A stretch of DNA of 64,000 bases from Orthonyx spaldingii (taxonomy: Eukaryota > Chordata > Aves > Passeriformes > Orthonychidae), in NCBI GenBank assembly GCA_013397795.1, contig VZTJ01005695.1:1-64000 (forward strand), in the 5' to 3' direction. The notes below the pieces were generated by a model. That model ran no database searches and had not been told where the DNA came from. It saw only the letters and a list, made by a program, of their open reading frames with translations. The number at the start of each line of letters is the position of its first letter. Positions within the stretch are counted from its first letter, which is position 1. The position numbers and the translations under genes were made by a program. Positions 48,401 through 59,373 of this stretch are shown piece by piece.

Positions 48401-50199
48401 GTCTAGTGACTGACAAAAGAGGAGGAAATGCTGAGCAGGAGAAAAATTATTGGTGTAAAAAAACTATTTTTGAGCACCTCTGAGACAATTAACCTCTGAT
48501 AGGTGATCAATAAGAGTCAGCATAATTTTATCAAAATTAAATTCAGTTTAAATCACAGCAATCAGATTTCTTCCAGTGCTAATGCCAAAAGCCTTCTCAG
48601 AGGGAAAGCAAAGAGAGTCCTAGATTTGGATTCCAGCAGAGAGGAAGCTTTTGGAAGCATTGCATTTGGCATTCCCATAAGGAGAATAACAGAACATAGA
48701 TAAATTAATATAAGCTGGATGCAGCTGTCTGTGGTTCTCTTCTAAAATGCAAGGTCTCCTAATAAGCCTGATTCCTTCAAAGCCTGGTCTTGGGCCATTT
48801 TCCTGAATGCTGGAATGGCTAGCACAGTTATACAGTTGCAGATAATACTGGTTTAAAGGGGATACAAGATCAAAATTCTTGATTTTAGCAGAAAACACAA
48901 GATTGAAAGGAAGTTGACAAATCTGAAAAGCCATCTGGCCTGAAGTAAGAGTAGGATTCAGTGTGAAGTTAAGCTCTTATCCCTGCGCAGGAGCCATCAT
49001 CTGCTCAGAGTCAGGCCAGGGGAAACTCAGCATGCTACAAATGCACTGAAGAGAATTTGGAGGGTGTAATGAATCCTAAAGCAGCAATGCCAGCCTCTCC
49101 TAGGAGGGACAGGCCCCAGAACTGAGGGGTGCTCAGCCAGGGCAGTGCAGTCACCACGAGGGACATGACTCCCAGGGCAGCTCTTGGGATTGGACAGATA
49201 GGAAAAATGGGGCACAGGGGAAAAATCAGAGGAGAATGAGTAGAAAATTTAGAAGAGGGGATTGTTTCATCAGGAGGAGGCTGACCAAAGCCATTCCAAG
49301 CCATCAAGGATGTAGAAGCTCACTGAAAATGGTGTCCCCTGTTCTCAGTGCCCACAGCATGTCAGATTCCTGATCCAGGGTTGAAAACACACCAAATGTG
49401 CTGCAAGATGGACATGGGGAGAATCTTTGAGTGGCAAGGAGGGATGTAACACTGGAGTAGGCTTGCAAGGTAGTTGGTGAGGTCTTCGTTACTTCACTGA
49501 GAAGAAAAGTTTCCAGCAAGAAGAGAGGCAGCATCCCCAGGAGTCCTTTTGATTGAGGTCAGTCAGGTTTCAGAGCAGGGGAACAGGTCAAGTGGCTTTT
49601 CAAGCCCCTCCAAGGTTCCATCCCTTTCAGATGCAGAGACGTTAATTTTCAGCTGCATTATTTATCCAGGGAAATGGCTTCTTCCCAAGTCCATGTGACT
49701 GTGCCCTTTCCCCTTTCTTTTGTAAAAGGATAAATGTGGCTGTTAGAGTGAAGATTTTTGCTTCATTTTTTATGATACTGCTGGATGCATTCTTCTTTTT
49801 TCTCTTTTATGCTCTTTGAGATGTATTTTGCCAGTTTTTTGATGGTGTCTTAAAATTGCTAAGTGTTTCTAAAAGCTGTGGGGTTTTTAAATAATTTCTC
49901 CTTGGTTGCATTATCTGTGCAAGTTTTCTTCTTTTCTTTTTACCTTTTTTTTTTTCCTGTATCAACTTCTCTGTTCTTTTAGTGGCTGTGCATGGTGTTT
50001 TCAGCTCCATGGGATTTCAGAAAAGAGAGGGAGCAGAAGAAAGCCAGTGCATGATGTAGTTGAGCCATTTTCTCCATCTCTTTGTGACATAATGATTTCT
50101 CTTTCTTCGCCTGCCTTCCCCCCATGAACTACTTTTTTTTTGGATACTTCTTTGATATGTCTTAAAATGGTTTTTAAAAGCAGTGATGATCATCATTAA
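45442..50199. other. Single-copy non-coding DNA, no clear gene
   Basis: About 4.8 kb. The part from about 48,500 to 49,560 ('aagagtcagcataattttat' onwards) has some resemblance to very old internal retroelement sequence, but I cannot confirm it. T-rich tracts occur near 47,815 and 49,945. No supported exon. Confidence 0.35.
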
Positions 50200-51187
50200 C
50201 TGAATATCTTGGCACTCTTGGCTTGCCCAAAGGCTCTCCTACGCTTGAGTTGCAATGGGATGTCTGTCCTGTTGCGGCGGTGTGGGGTGGTATGGTGCCA
50301 CTGATTTATTAAAATATGGGCATTGACCTGATATCGATACCCAACTGAGACAGACAAAGACCCTCTAACAGAGTTAGAAAGTGTGTGTTCATTTCGGCCG
50401 GGCGGCTGCGTGGGATCGCTCCCTAATGCGCAGTGCGAGGTCACACAACACTGCAAGGTCTATTTATTCACAAAGGTTCAAAATATTTAAAATACAAAAA
50501 CATATTCATAACATTAACACCTCCCACTCCCCACTTCGTTGGTAATTAGCTGGAAAATCATTAAGCATGCGTAGTCAGTTCCTTGAAATGGGTCGGTGGT
50601 CTCATGATTTGAGGAGGGGTCATTAATGATGAAGTAACCCTCATCTACCTCACTTTGGCCTTTCTACCTTTCTGGTTTTTGACAATACATATTGCTCTTG
50701 GGGGACCTCCAGTTCCTCCCGTCACCCTTTCTGAATAGGTTTTCAAGTGAAAAATTAGTAATTGTCTACATTTCTTTAGATCTGTTGATCAATGTTGTCT
50801 GTTCCATAAGCACAAGCGCAGCTGAACAAATATAAAGTAGCAAGCAATCAGTTACTTAAATCCTAAAAACTTATTCCAGGCCTGACTCTAGCTAACCATT
50901 AGTATTCTTAATTAACTCCCGCTGGGTTTGCTTATCAACACTATGTTAACTAATTTCAGCAAAGCTAACCTTTAACTAAAATCCTAATGTTTCAATGTTG
51001 AAAACTCTGTGTTTCACCGTGACCTTCCCAGAAGCGCCTTCCAAAGGAGCCGCTCGGTCCGGTGCTGCAACTCTCACACACGCACACACACGTGCTGGAT
51101 AGCTTAGATGGCGAATGAATGAGAAGAGTCTTCATTTGGAGGTTCTGGGGGGGGAGGTTTATTGTAGGAGGGTCCAGGAATGGTGTC
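50200..51187 (-). mobile_element. LTR-retrotransposon-derived block, minus orientation
   Basis: A CpG-rich, compositionally distinct block. Near 50,380-50,460 it shows an end-like segment (plus TGTGTGTTCATTTCGG) followed by a minus-strand AATAAATAGACC signal at about 50,462-50,467. A second AATAAA-type signal lies at 50,305-50,311 and a third near 51,158. The right part ends around a CA-rich stretch at 51,071-51,092. This fits overlapping antisense LTRs. Exact ends and target-site duplications could not be resolved. Confidence 0.5.
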
Positions 51188-51286
51188 TTAGTTTGAGGAC
51201 AGGTGTCTGCTAAGGAAGGCAGGAGCCTTCCTGGGAATAGGAAATGTAATCCCCTTCCCTCCGAATTAGTATAATTTTGAAATTAA
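51188..51286 (+). mobile_element. Start of another LTR-like element, cut by assembly gap
   Basis: It begins TGTCTTAGTTTGAGG and runs through 'gacaggtgtctgctaagg' and 'aaggcaggagccttcc' into the gap. From memory this opening resembles a very common songbird LTR family, so the call is partly from knowledge. Its orientation as a provirus is not certain. Confidence 0.55.
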
Positions 51287-51540
51287 NNNNNNNNNNNNNN
51301 NNNNNNNNNNNNNNNNNNNNNNNNNNNNNNNNNNNNNNNNNNNNNNNNNNNNNNNNNNNNNNNNNNNNNNNNNNNNNNNNNNNNNNNNNNNNNNNNNNNN
51401 NNNNNNNNNNNNNNNNNNNNNNNNNNNNNNNNNNNNNNNNNNNNNNNNNNNNNNNNNNNNNNNNNNNNNNNNNNNNNNNNNNNNNNNNNNNNNNNNNNNN
51501 NNNNNNNNNNNNNNNNNNNNNNNNNNNNNNNNNNNNNNNN
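51287..51540. other. Assembly gap (254 N)
   Basis: Undetermined bases lying inside the GC-rich LTR cluster, as is typical where repeats or GC-rich sequence break an assembly. The frames reported through it are meaningless. Confidence 1.
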
Positions 51541-52090
51541 GGGAGAGGCAGGCAGGCAGCAGGAGCCAGGAAAACTCCACAGTGGTGACAAGCAACGGCA
51601 GCTTCCCTCTCTTCTGAATGCCGAGAGGCAAAGAGGGCAAGCTACTGCTCCCTTTCCTTTTTCCCAGCCCCAGCTGTCCCCAGATCTCTGCCTCCTTCAA
51701 GAGGGAATGTGCAAATAAGGGAATAGCTACTTACAAGTTTTTTTACTCCACTGGTCTTTCTATTGTTTTTCCTAAGCACCCAGTCGTTATGGTGTCTTAG
51801 CAACGTATGGGCAAAAAATTCCCTAAGATAATAGAAACAAAAAGAAGGATTCCAAACCCCAACAAACGGGAAACAGGGAGGGTAGTAATGCCAAGGGGTC
51901 CAGGGGCGAAAAGAGGAGGAAATGGAGGGTCCCAGGGTTTTATACGGGGCGGGCAGAGCACCAGGGCCAATCATCTGAGGGCAAAGGGACGGAGCATAGG
52001 CGGGGTCAGGGTCTGAGTGAGAACTCTTGCTCAGTTCTCCTTCCCGGTAACCTTCAGCTTGGGGGTTTGTTTTGCCCGGTTTCTGCAAGC
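51541..52090 (-). mobile_element. GC-rich LTR-like sequence, minus orientation
   Basis: It contains a minus-strand TATA box in GC-rich context (plus 'gttttatacggggc' near 51,935-51,948) and a CCAAT-type ATC/ATTGG motif nearby. This resembles an antisense LTR promoter, or part of the element interrupted by the gap. Ends are not resolved. Confidence 0.4.
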
Positions 52091-52096
52091 TTTTCC

Positions 52097-52760
52097 TGTG
52101 ATTCGCTGCCTCAGCTTGGCTCAGTCGGCGAGAACAAAGAAGGGACTCTTTGTGGTAATATTCCAAGTGGGTTTTATTGTCAGGGACAGAAAAACCTGGA
52201 GCTGCAAACCCACGAGAAGGGAACCAGCAAAGAAGACTGAGAACAAAGGAAGGTCTGGGGCTTTATACCCTGCTTATGAATTGCCTGCCAAAACTGCCGG
52301 ACAGGGGGAGAGGGGCGGGGGAAGAAAGAACCAGGATGGTAGAATGAACCAAACAAATGCAGGGGTGGGCTACCCATAGCCCACGAGGGGAAAAGGGGGG
52401 AATTAGGGTACATGAAACATGTCCCACCAATGAAATCCTGCGGTTGCCGGGGAATACCTCCCCACCCCCACATCTGAGGGCCAATGGGGAAAGGCTGAGG
52501 GAGTGGCAAAGGCGCAGGGGCCAATGGGAAGACAGGGAGTGGAGAACTTTCTAGAACCAGGGACATGAAAGGCAAAAAGGGGCGGGGAGGCAACAGGCCA
52601 GTCAGAGGAGAGAACTGGGGTGCATTTGAATAACTGCAATAACAGATCCTGGGGAAGGCCTTTTGCTCACCCTAACCTCAAGGGTAGTGGTTAAGCAAGG
52701 GGTCGTCCCACCAATGGACCCTCCTGGTCCCGGGTGGCGCAGGCCCTCCGGCCTCCACAT
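52097..52760 (-). mobile_element. LTR-like element, minus orientation, with CCAAT boxes
   Basis: Read on the minus strand it has repeated CCAAT/CCATTGG motifs (plus 'gccaatggg' near 52,480 and 52,521; 'accaatg' near 52,427 and 52,710), a TATA box (plus 'gctttataccctg' near 52,260), then AATAAAAC (plus 'ggttttattgtc' near 52,170). This is the order of a U3-R-U5 LTR. The likely left end is TGTGATTCGCTGCC at 52,097; a matching duplication was not found, so ends are approximate. Confidence 0.5.
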
Positions 52761-55700
52761 GTCCTAAGAACAAACGCTGTGGAAATTTCTGGTGTGCTGA
52801 GCAGGAAATGTGACAGATCCATCACACCAAGAATATTATTTTTCACACCAGACCAGAATGGAAAGAACCAGGCCTTGGTGAGCACAAACCATGAAAGCAG
52901 ATGTTCAGACGAACTGCCAAGTGGGTACAAAATGCTGATCACACACATGCACTCTGAAAGACTGTAAATATTATCCTAGAGAAAATTATGACAAATTAAC
53001 ATCTGCACAGCCTCACGCTGCTACTGTAATGCTTTAATAACAAAAGACTACAGTGCCCACGGTTTCCTTCCCACTGGAAATGAAGCAGACTGCAGCATAT
53101 GCTTTCTCTGATAGAAATTAAAAGTAGGCTGACATTCATTATTAACATTTCATTCACAGTTTAAGTATTAAACACAAGAAAAGTCCTATTGTTTCTCTGG
53201 AAAAGCTAACTGCTTTCTGGGGCTAATGGCAGGAAATTTAGCTTTTTGTGCTTCTGTGCCCTCCCCAGGCCCTCAGTGACTTCTGGGGTACCCTGCTCTG
53301 TGGTTCAGAACAACTCAAACAATCTTTTTTTCCAAAAACATGCTAACAGTGGTGAGTAGGCAAAGGATACAAAATGTCCTGCTTTTTAGACAAGTTTCAG
53401 ATGCTCCTAGAGGATAGGAAGTGTTTTGTTGCTGGGGTTTTACCCACGTGTGCTCAGTGGGTCTGTGTGTTCTGCTCATCACACGAGGGAGGAGCTGCAG
53501 AGTGAGGGTCACAGGCAGGATTTGGGTTACATGGCCTGGAGCCCACAAACCATTTCTCTGCTTAGTTTGAATCAGGGGTTTTGGTAGTGAAACAACAGCA
53601 CAGTCTGAACCCACACCGTTTCTGTGTAGATAAATAGAACTCCATAACTGAGATACTCTGAAGGAACTGATTCCCTGCATGGCTCAAAGTCATCAGAGCC
53701 AAGATTTGTCCTTTTAGTGCACTGAAATCAGAGGTTTTACACAAGCAGGATTCTGCTTATAGCCAGTGATAGTGGGATAGCTAGAGCATCACCATTCCAA
53801 AAATCAGTATGGGATTCATTAGGATAATGCTCATTCACAATCAGTCAAGACAGGAAAAGAAAATACAGCTTGGTTTTGCAACTGCCATAAGGCAGTGAAT
53901 GTATTTAGACACCTCTGAGGGTCTGCAAAAAGTGGTTTCAGTTTCCAGCACTGCTCCTCTGGAGATCAGGGTGAGCTGTAGCAGGGAAATAAAATGTTTG
54001 TGTTGGGATTGCTTTCAGGGCACGCCTTCAGTGCTCAAATATTTTGTTTAGCACAACAAGTCATTCACTTACTCGTGCATTCATTCATTCATGCATGCAT
54101 GCATCTCTGAAAGGGCTTTGCTGTTCTTTGGCTCCCTTTCCACTTTTATGAAGGACTCTTCAGGAGAGGTTTCAATGACAGCAAACACCACAGACTGCTC
54201 CTGGTGCTGCCCTCCCTGCAGATGGAGCCCTTGTGGACAGTTAAAGATAGAAGCAGCTGAAGTTTTATTCACGATGGACAAAACCCTAAAAAATGTTTTC
54301 CACATCCTCAGCAAATTGCAACTCAGTTGTCTTTTAGATGGCATTTTGTGTTATAATCCAAGAAATGAGGGTATTTCTGGAGTTTTCAGTATCAGCACCT
54401 CATTTGATTTTTTTTTCTCTATACTCAGCTAAAAAACTGTTGAGCTTTATTATTCTGAAAGAATATTGGGTCTTGCAGCCCAGACTTACATGGGATATTT
54501 ATATATGTGGCTTGGATGGCTGCCTATAATCTATATACTTCAAAGTGAATTTCCCAGAACTGGAGACAGTCTATGGCCTGAAGCATTATGGAAATATTTC
54601 TCCTTTTTTCTTTGCATATGAAGGGAGCTTTAGGAGCCGGTATTACTCCCATGGGGTCTTTGTCTGTGCCTTTTTAAAGAGGACGTTTCCTTGGACGGTT
54701 CTGGAGGTCTCCTCACCTCTCTTGGATTGTGAAGCCAAGAGAAATGTTACCTCTGGTGGTCTGTGTCAGAGAAGCTCAAGAGATTTGTCTGGGTTGGAGT
54801 TGGGAGAGGTGTTGCTGGCCTGGCAAGCCAAGGGTGCTCCCACAGCTCTTTCTCTGCACCTCATGGCCCTGCTGTCCAGAACGGACAGGTACCAGTATTC
54901 AGAGACACAGGAGAAGTGCAAAAGGGCATTTCCAACCTATGGTAACTCCCTAAATGTGTATCACATGTCCAGGTGTGTGTGTGCTGTGCATTGCCCTCAC
55001 ACTGCAAACAGCTGCTGTGGCAAGGGACAAAAAGCCTTTAGAAAATCACCACTGATGAGTTCCTGGTGCCTGGTTTTGTATTTGGTGTGTGGGATAGAGG
55101 CTGGAATGAATCAGGGATCGATTCCATTTTCTCTAATTCAGTTAAATGTATCAGGCTGGGCTATAAATACTCCCTGTGAATCCCCCGGTACCATTATTTC
55201 TGTGTTTGTTTACCAGTTGCTGTAACCATCCCGTTGAAGATCAGTCACTGGAATGGGGCTCTAATCAAGATACCAGGCTCCTAATTGGGTGTGCTGCCAT
55301 ACAGGGCACTCATCAGCACTCCTGTGCACCCCAGCTTCATCTTGGAGCACCTTTAACAAGACAAATGGAGAGTCCTGCTCCAGATAAACTCTAGTCAGGA
55401 ACATGGGACACTTGTCTGGGGAGCAGAAAGCCAATGTTTAAATCCTTGCTCAATGGCCTTAAGAGGGCCTTTGAAACAGGGCTTTCTTCATGACCTAGAT
55501 GTCATTAGTCCTGGAGTTTCCATGTTCATCAGGCCTTTCCAAACTTTACTGCTGTTATTCAAATGCAAGGAATTGAAATAAATCAAGGTTTGGGGAGAAT
55601 TGGCCAATCTGCTCTTTTTAATGTGGATTTGTTTTATGTTAACCTGGAATTCTTAACTACAGATAACTTTAAAAATTATTTATTCACATAGCAGTAATTT

Positions 55701-56195
55701 GAAGAGATTCAAACTATCTGCATTCACATCCCTTAAACGAGAATATTCTATCAGCCCGAGTTCACTGAAAAATTTGCTGGAGGTTCATCTGGAAGGTTCA
55801 TGAACCTTGGCTGCTTTCCCTTGGTTTTTAATACCAACAGACTCTTGAATGCATTTGCAGCAGATAAAAGAAGTTTCACCCCATGCCCTGGTGTATTAAC
55901 AGTATTAATTAACCTACTCTGTAAACAAAAATGCTTGTAGGTGATCTCTAAATAGTCCAGCAGAGAATATTCATTAGGTGAAAAAACAGGAACCTAAAAC
56001 GTGTGAGTGTTTGGAAGGCTTAAATACTTACAGATATTTGCATAAAGCCCCTAGCAAATCCTACCCTGCAGAGTGTTATTCTTACACTATTCCAATTACA
56101 AATTCAATGTTAGATTTATTTAAGAATGATCTGCATCATCAGAGGAAATAGAAGTGACAGCAAATGCACAGGTGAAGCGAAGTCTGGCAGGGAGG
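52761..56195. other. Single-copy non-coding DNA, no gene seen
   Basis: About 3.4 kb. The longest frame in the window outside CR1 runs at 54,545-55,225 (plus), but it has no ATG at its start and no recognisable domain. A microsatellite at 54,078-54,104 is listed separately. Confidence 0.4.
54078..54104. repeat. (ATTC)n-(ATGC)n microsatellite
   Basis: Compound tetranucleotide run: about three ATTC units followed by about three ATGC units. Probably polymorphic. Confidence 0.85.
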
Positions 56196-56374
56196 TGTCA
56201 CGGGGGACAAGGCTGGGGACAGGGCCCAGGAGCAGCTGTGCAGGGGCTGAGAACACGGCTGGCCTGGCTCACTATCATGATTCCATTATTAGGTTCCTAG
56301 AAATACCTCTGCCCAAATTAAGGTGCAAACGAGACCATATGCCAGTCAATAGTATGGGTTTTATTTGATAGTAA

Positions 56375-56405
<31 letters not shown>

Positions 56406-57134
56406 TTAAAGAAGAAAGAGCAATAGGTAGGTGGGACAGAAAGAGGGTAACAGACAGAATAAGGAAAATATCACCACTCCATGGATCCCAAAGCTGCTCC
56501 ATTGATCCTTTCCACCCGGTGTTCTTGGTGGTGAAAGTCCCCCCAAAAAGCATGGAATGCCCTGGGTTACTAGACCCTCAAGCCAGGTGGTGATGTCCAG
56601 GCATGTCCCTGGGGGGGGGAGGATTTTGCCAGTGTCTCTTTGCAACAGATTTTGGATCTGTCACATCATGTGCAGTCCTGTGGTGCAAGGCTTCTGGGGA
56701 GCTCTTTGGGGGCTCTTTGATGGATTTGGGCTCCCCCTCAGCTGCTTCTCACCTGAGTGTCCTGTGGATGTGGCCTGTGGGGTTGGGGGTTCTACAGCTG
56801 GGCCAGTTTGTGTAAGGGAGGATGGGTGTTCAGTGCCTCTGGCCAGAGGTTTATGCCATGCACCCAAAAATCTCCTCTCCCCCACCACACTCAGTTGGGG
56901 GAGAGTTTGTGTAAACCTGGATTCTGTGAGCTGTGCTCTCCCACCCACCCCAAACTCAGCCAGGGATCACTGTCTCAGTGCAGCTGGTGGATGCACGCCT
57001 TTCCCTCAGCCTGAGATGACTGAACAAAGGTTTTCCCCTTTATCTAATCAGCAGTTTCACTTTCAGTCCAAAGTCCCAATCTTTAGGGAGGCTTCTCCGG
57101 TTGTTGCCTTTTGTAATATCAATGTTTGAGGCAT
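56196..57134 (-). mobile_element. LTR-like element, minus orientation (ends approximate)
   Basis: A possible left start is TGTCACGGGGGACAAGG at 56,196. A minus-strand AATAAAACCC poly(A) signal (plus 'gggttttatttgat' near 56,356-56,369) is followed by a GA microsatellite and about 700 bp of GC-richer sequence ending near 'tttgaggca' at 57,134. The layout and my recollection of similar songbird repeats suggest an antisense LTR. No duplication found. Confidence 0.45.
56379..56405. repeat. (GA)n microsatellite
   Basis: A 27-bp uninterrupted GA run inside the LTR-like element, close to its poly(A) signal. Confidence 0.97.
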
Positions 57135-58421
57135 GAATTATTTTCAGTCTCTGACACTCACCCAGTGCCACCCATTCTGTGCCAACCTCAGAACCCAAAC
57201 TGCACAGAAAATTGGGCACACTGAGAGTAAAATGCCAGTCAGGCCATGATCAGCACCCCAGGATTCCCAGGATCCAGTGAAAGAAACAGAGTTAGAAACC
57301 CATAATGTGTGAGAGAAAACCACACCCATGACTGTCTTCTGTTCAGGTTTTATGTCTGCCTGTAAACAACAGATTGCAGACTTCTTTCTACAAAAAACTA
57401 CCTTCTTTGTGTGAATAACTTAGGAAAAGATGACGCTCTCGCTGCTGCCCTTCATCAGTCCTTATATTTTGTAGCTCTCACTTGCTGGGGGAGCTGGACC
57501 AGACTGGGAGCATTTTCTCAAGAAGCTGTCAGGAGGCTAAAACTGGGCTTAATCAGGGAAAGGAAGCACTGTAAATTGCATTCTTTGGTGAAGCTATTGC
57601 ACAAAGTAATATTCACCCTGATTCTTCATCTAAAACTGTCAAAGCTTCTTGATTTTCATGGTGTTTTGAACCACTGAAATATTTTTTATTCTTCTAATCT
57701 AGAAATTGTAACAATTGCAGTTTAAAAGAGGACTGCAACTTTCCCGTATATAAAAAGACATACCTTTGTTTAGGAGAATGCTTGTGTCTCTAATGTGTAT
57801 CAAGAGATAAATGCTCAACACTTTTATAAATGTCAAAATACATTCTTTTGAGTCACTGTCAAATTCTAGTTTTCAGTCTTCAAAGTATTTCTGAATGAAT
57901 TATTTGGATTATTTCTTGATCATAGAAAAATTGCTCTTTTTTTATATAGAGGTTTTATCAAATAGCAGTCTTTTTAAACTTTTTTTAAAAAAGGTTTCTG
58001 TGCAGATGCTGAGTGTAGCAAATTAGAATGGATGACAGACTGGTTCCTGAATCAGGGGCTGTCAGCATGAGCTGGTTTAGCTCTGTGCTGTGCAGGGCAA
58101 GAAGCCTCTGGAGCAAACTATCCATGTCCATGCTGCACTGAATTCCACCCTGGCTCTCCCCTGGTGGTTCCAAGGTAATAATAATAATTATTATTATTTT
58201 ATGAGTTTCAGTTCAGTGTCTGTAAGACTGCAAGATACATATTAGAGTTTTCAGAGTGTTCTTCCAGCCCAGTGCCAAGAGCCCTCGCTGCCTGTGCTGC
58301 AGTTCTGCAGAACCGTGCAGGGCAGAAGGAGTTAAACCACCCCATTCCTGCCCATTCCATCCTCTGGGAGCAATCCCTAAGTAAACTCAAACCTTGGTTT
58401 TCCTAGGAATTGTGGAGAGGT
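57135..58421. other. Single-copy non-coding DNA, no gene seen
   Basis: No repeat family or exon recognised. AT-rich from 57.7 to 58.0 kb. Contains the AT palindrome at 58,177-58,198. Confidence 0.4.
58177..58198. repeat. Perfect 22-bp AAT/ATT palindrome
   Basis: Four AAT-type units followed by their mirror complement (AATAATAATAA / TTATTATTATT). It is a simple-sequence palindrome that could extrude as a hairpin. Confidence 0.9.
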
Positions 58422-58737
58422 CACAGAATCACAGAATAGCTGGGGTTGCAGGGACCTCTGGAGATTGTCCAGTTCAAACCCCCTGTCAGGGCAGGGTCAC
58501 CTGGAGCAGGTGGCACAGGAACGTGCCCGGGTGGGTTTGGGATGTGTCCACAGAGGGACACTCCAGGACCTCCCTGGGCAGTTGTTGCGGGGCTCTGCCA
58601 CCCTCAACATAAAGATTTTTTTCCTCATGTTGAGAGGAACTTCTTGGTCTAGTTTGTGGACACTGCTCCTTGTGCTGTCTCTGGGCACCACAGAACAGAG
58701 TCTGGGATCATCCTCTTGGCAGCTGAAGGACACATTG
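58422..58737 (-). mobile_element. CR1 LINE fragment, antisense
   Basis: It starts with the 3' terminal repeats ('gtcacagaatcacagaatag') and proceeds through 'ttgtccagttcaaacccc', 'agcaggtggcacagga', 'cctcatgttgagaggaactt' and 'gtctgggatcatcctcttgg', a CR1 variant different from the 23.7-kb type. It lies head to head with the next copy, about 20 bp away. Confidence 0.9.
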
Positions 58738-58759
58738 TTAAAACAGCCTGTGGTAGTGA

Positions 58760-59373
58760 CAGGGACAACGAACTGCTGACTCTGGACAGGAGCCCAGGGG
58801 TGCCCAGGGGGCACGAGGCCAATGGCCCTGGGCTGTGCCAGCCATGGGGTGGCCACAGGCCCAGGGCAGGGCCCGTCCCCTGTGCTGGCCCTGCTGAGGG
58901 ACCTCGAGGGCTGTGTCCAGTTCTGGGCCCTCCCGGCCAGAGAGCCCTGGAGGGGCTGGAGCGTGTCCAGGGCAGGGAACGGAGCTGGGAAGGGGCTGGA
59001 GCCCCAGGAGCGGCTGAGGGAGCTGGGAAAGGGGCTCAGCCTGGAGAAAAGGAGGCTCAGGGGGCCCTTGTGACTCTGCACAACTCCCTGACAGGAGGGG
59101 GCAGCCGGGGGGGTCGGGCTCTGCTCCCAGGGCACAGGGACAGGACAAGGGGAAACGGCCTCAGGCTGGGCCAGGGGAGGCTCAGGTTGGACATTAGGAA
59201 ATATTTCTTCAGCAAATGAGTAGCCAGGTAAGGGTCTCCATTCCTGGAAGCATTTAAATGGATGTGGTGTTTGGGGACATTTTTAATGGTGAACACGACA
59301 GTGGTACTCGGTTGATGGTTGGACTGTAGGACCTTGGAGGTCTTTTCCAGCCTCAATGACTCTGTGATTCCAT
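58760..59373 (+). mobile_element. CR1 LINE, ORF2 C-terminus plus 3' UTR
   Basis: The longest sense CR1 copy (about 610 bp). Translated traces follow CR1 ORF2 order: LLRDLEGCVQFWALPARE, LEKRRLRGPL and DRTRGNGLRLGQGRLRLDIR, with frameshifts. The 3' UTR ends in 'atgactctgtgattcc'. The segment 58,965-59,195 is nearly identical to 1,376-1,605. Confidence 0.95.

Noticed and set aside
48500..49560. Possible very old retroelement in plus orientation
   Set aside because: Only a vague resemblance at the start; no block could be matched confidently.
51642..52166. Minus-strand frame of 174 codons beside the gap
   Set aside because: It lies in LTR-like DNA with promoter signals and has no retroviral or host domain that I can recognise.
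54545..55225. Open frame of 227 codons on the plus strand, the longest outside CR1
   Set aside because: It begins at GTG, not ATG, has no domain or splice support, and an open run of this length is only mildly unusual among six frames of 64 kb.
58497..59219. Long overlapping open frames on both strands (about 190-210 codons)
   Set aside because: They lie in GC-rich CR1 sequence and are stop-poor because of composition.
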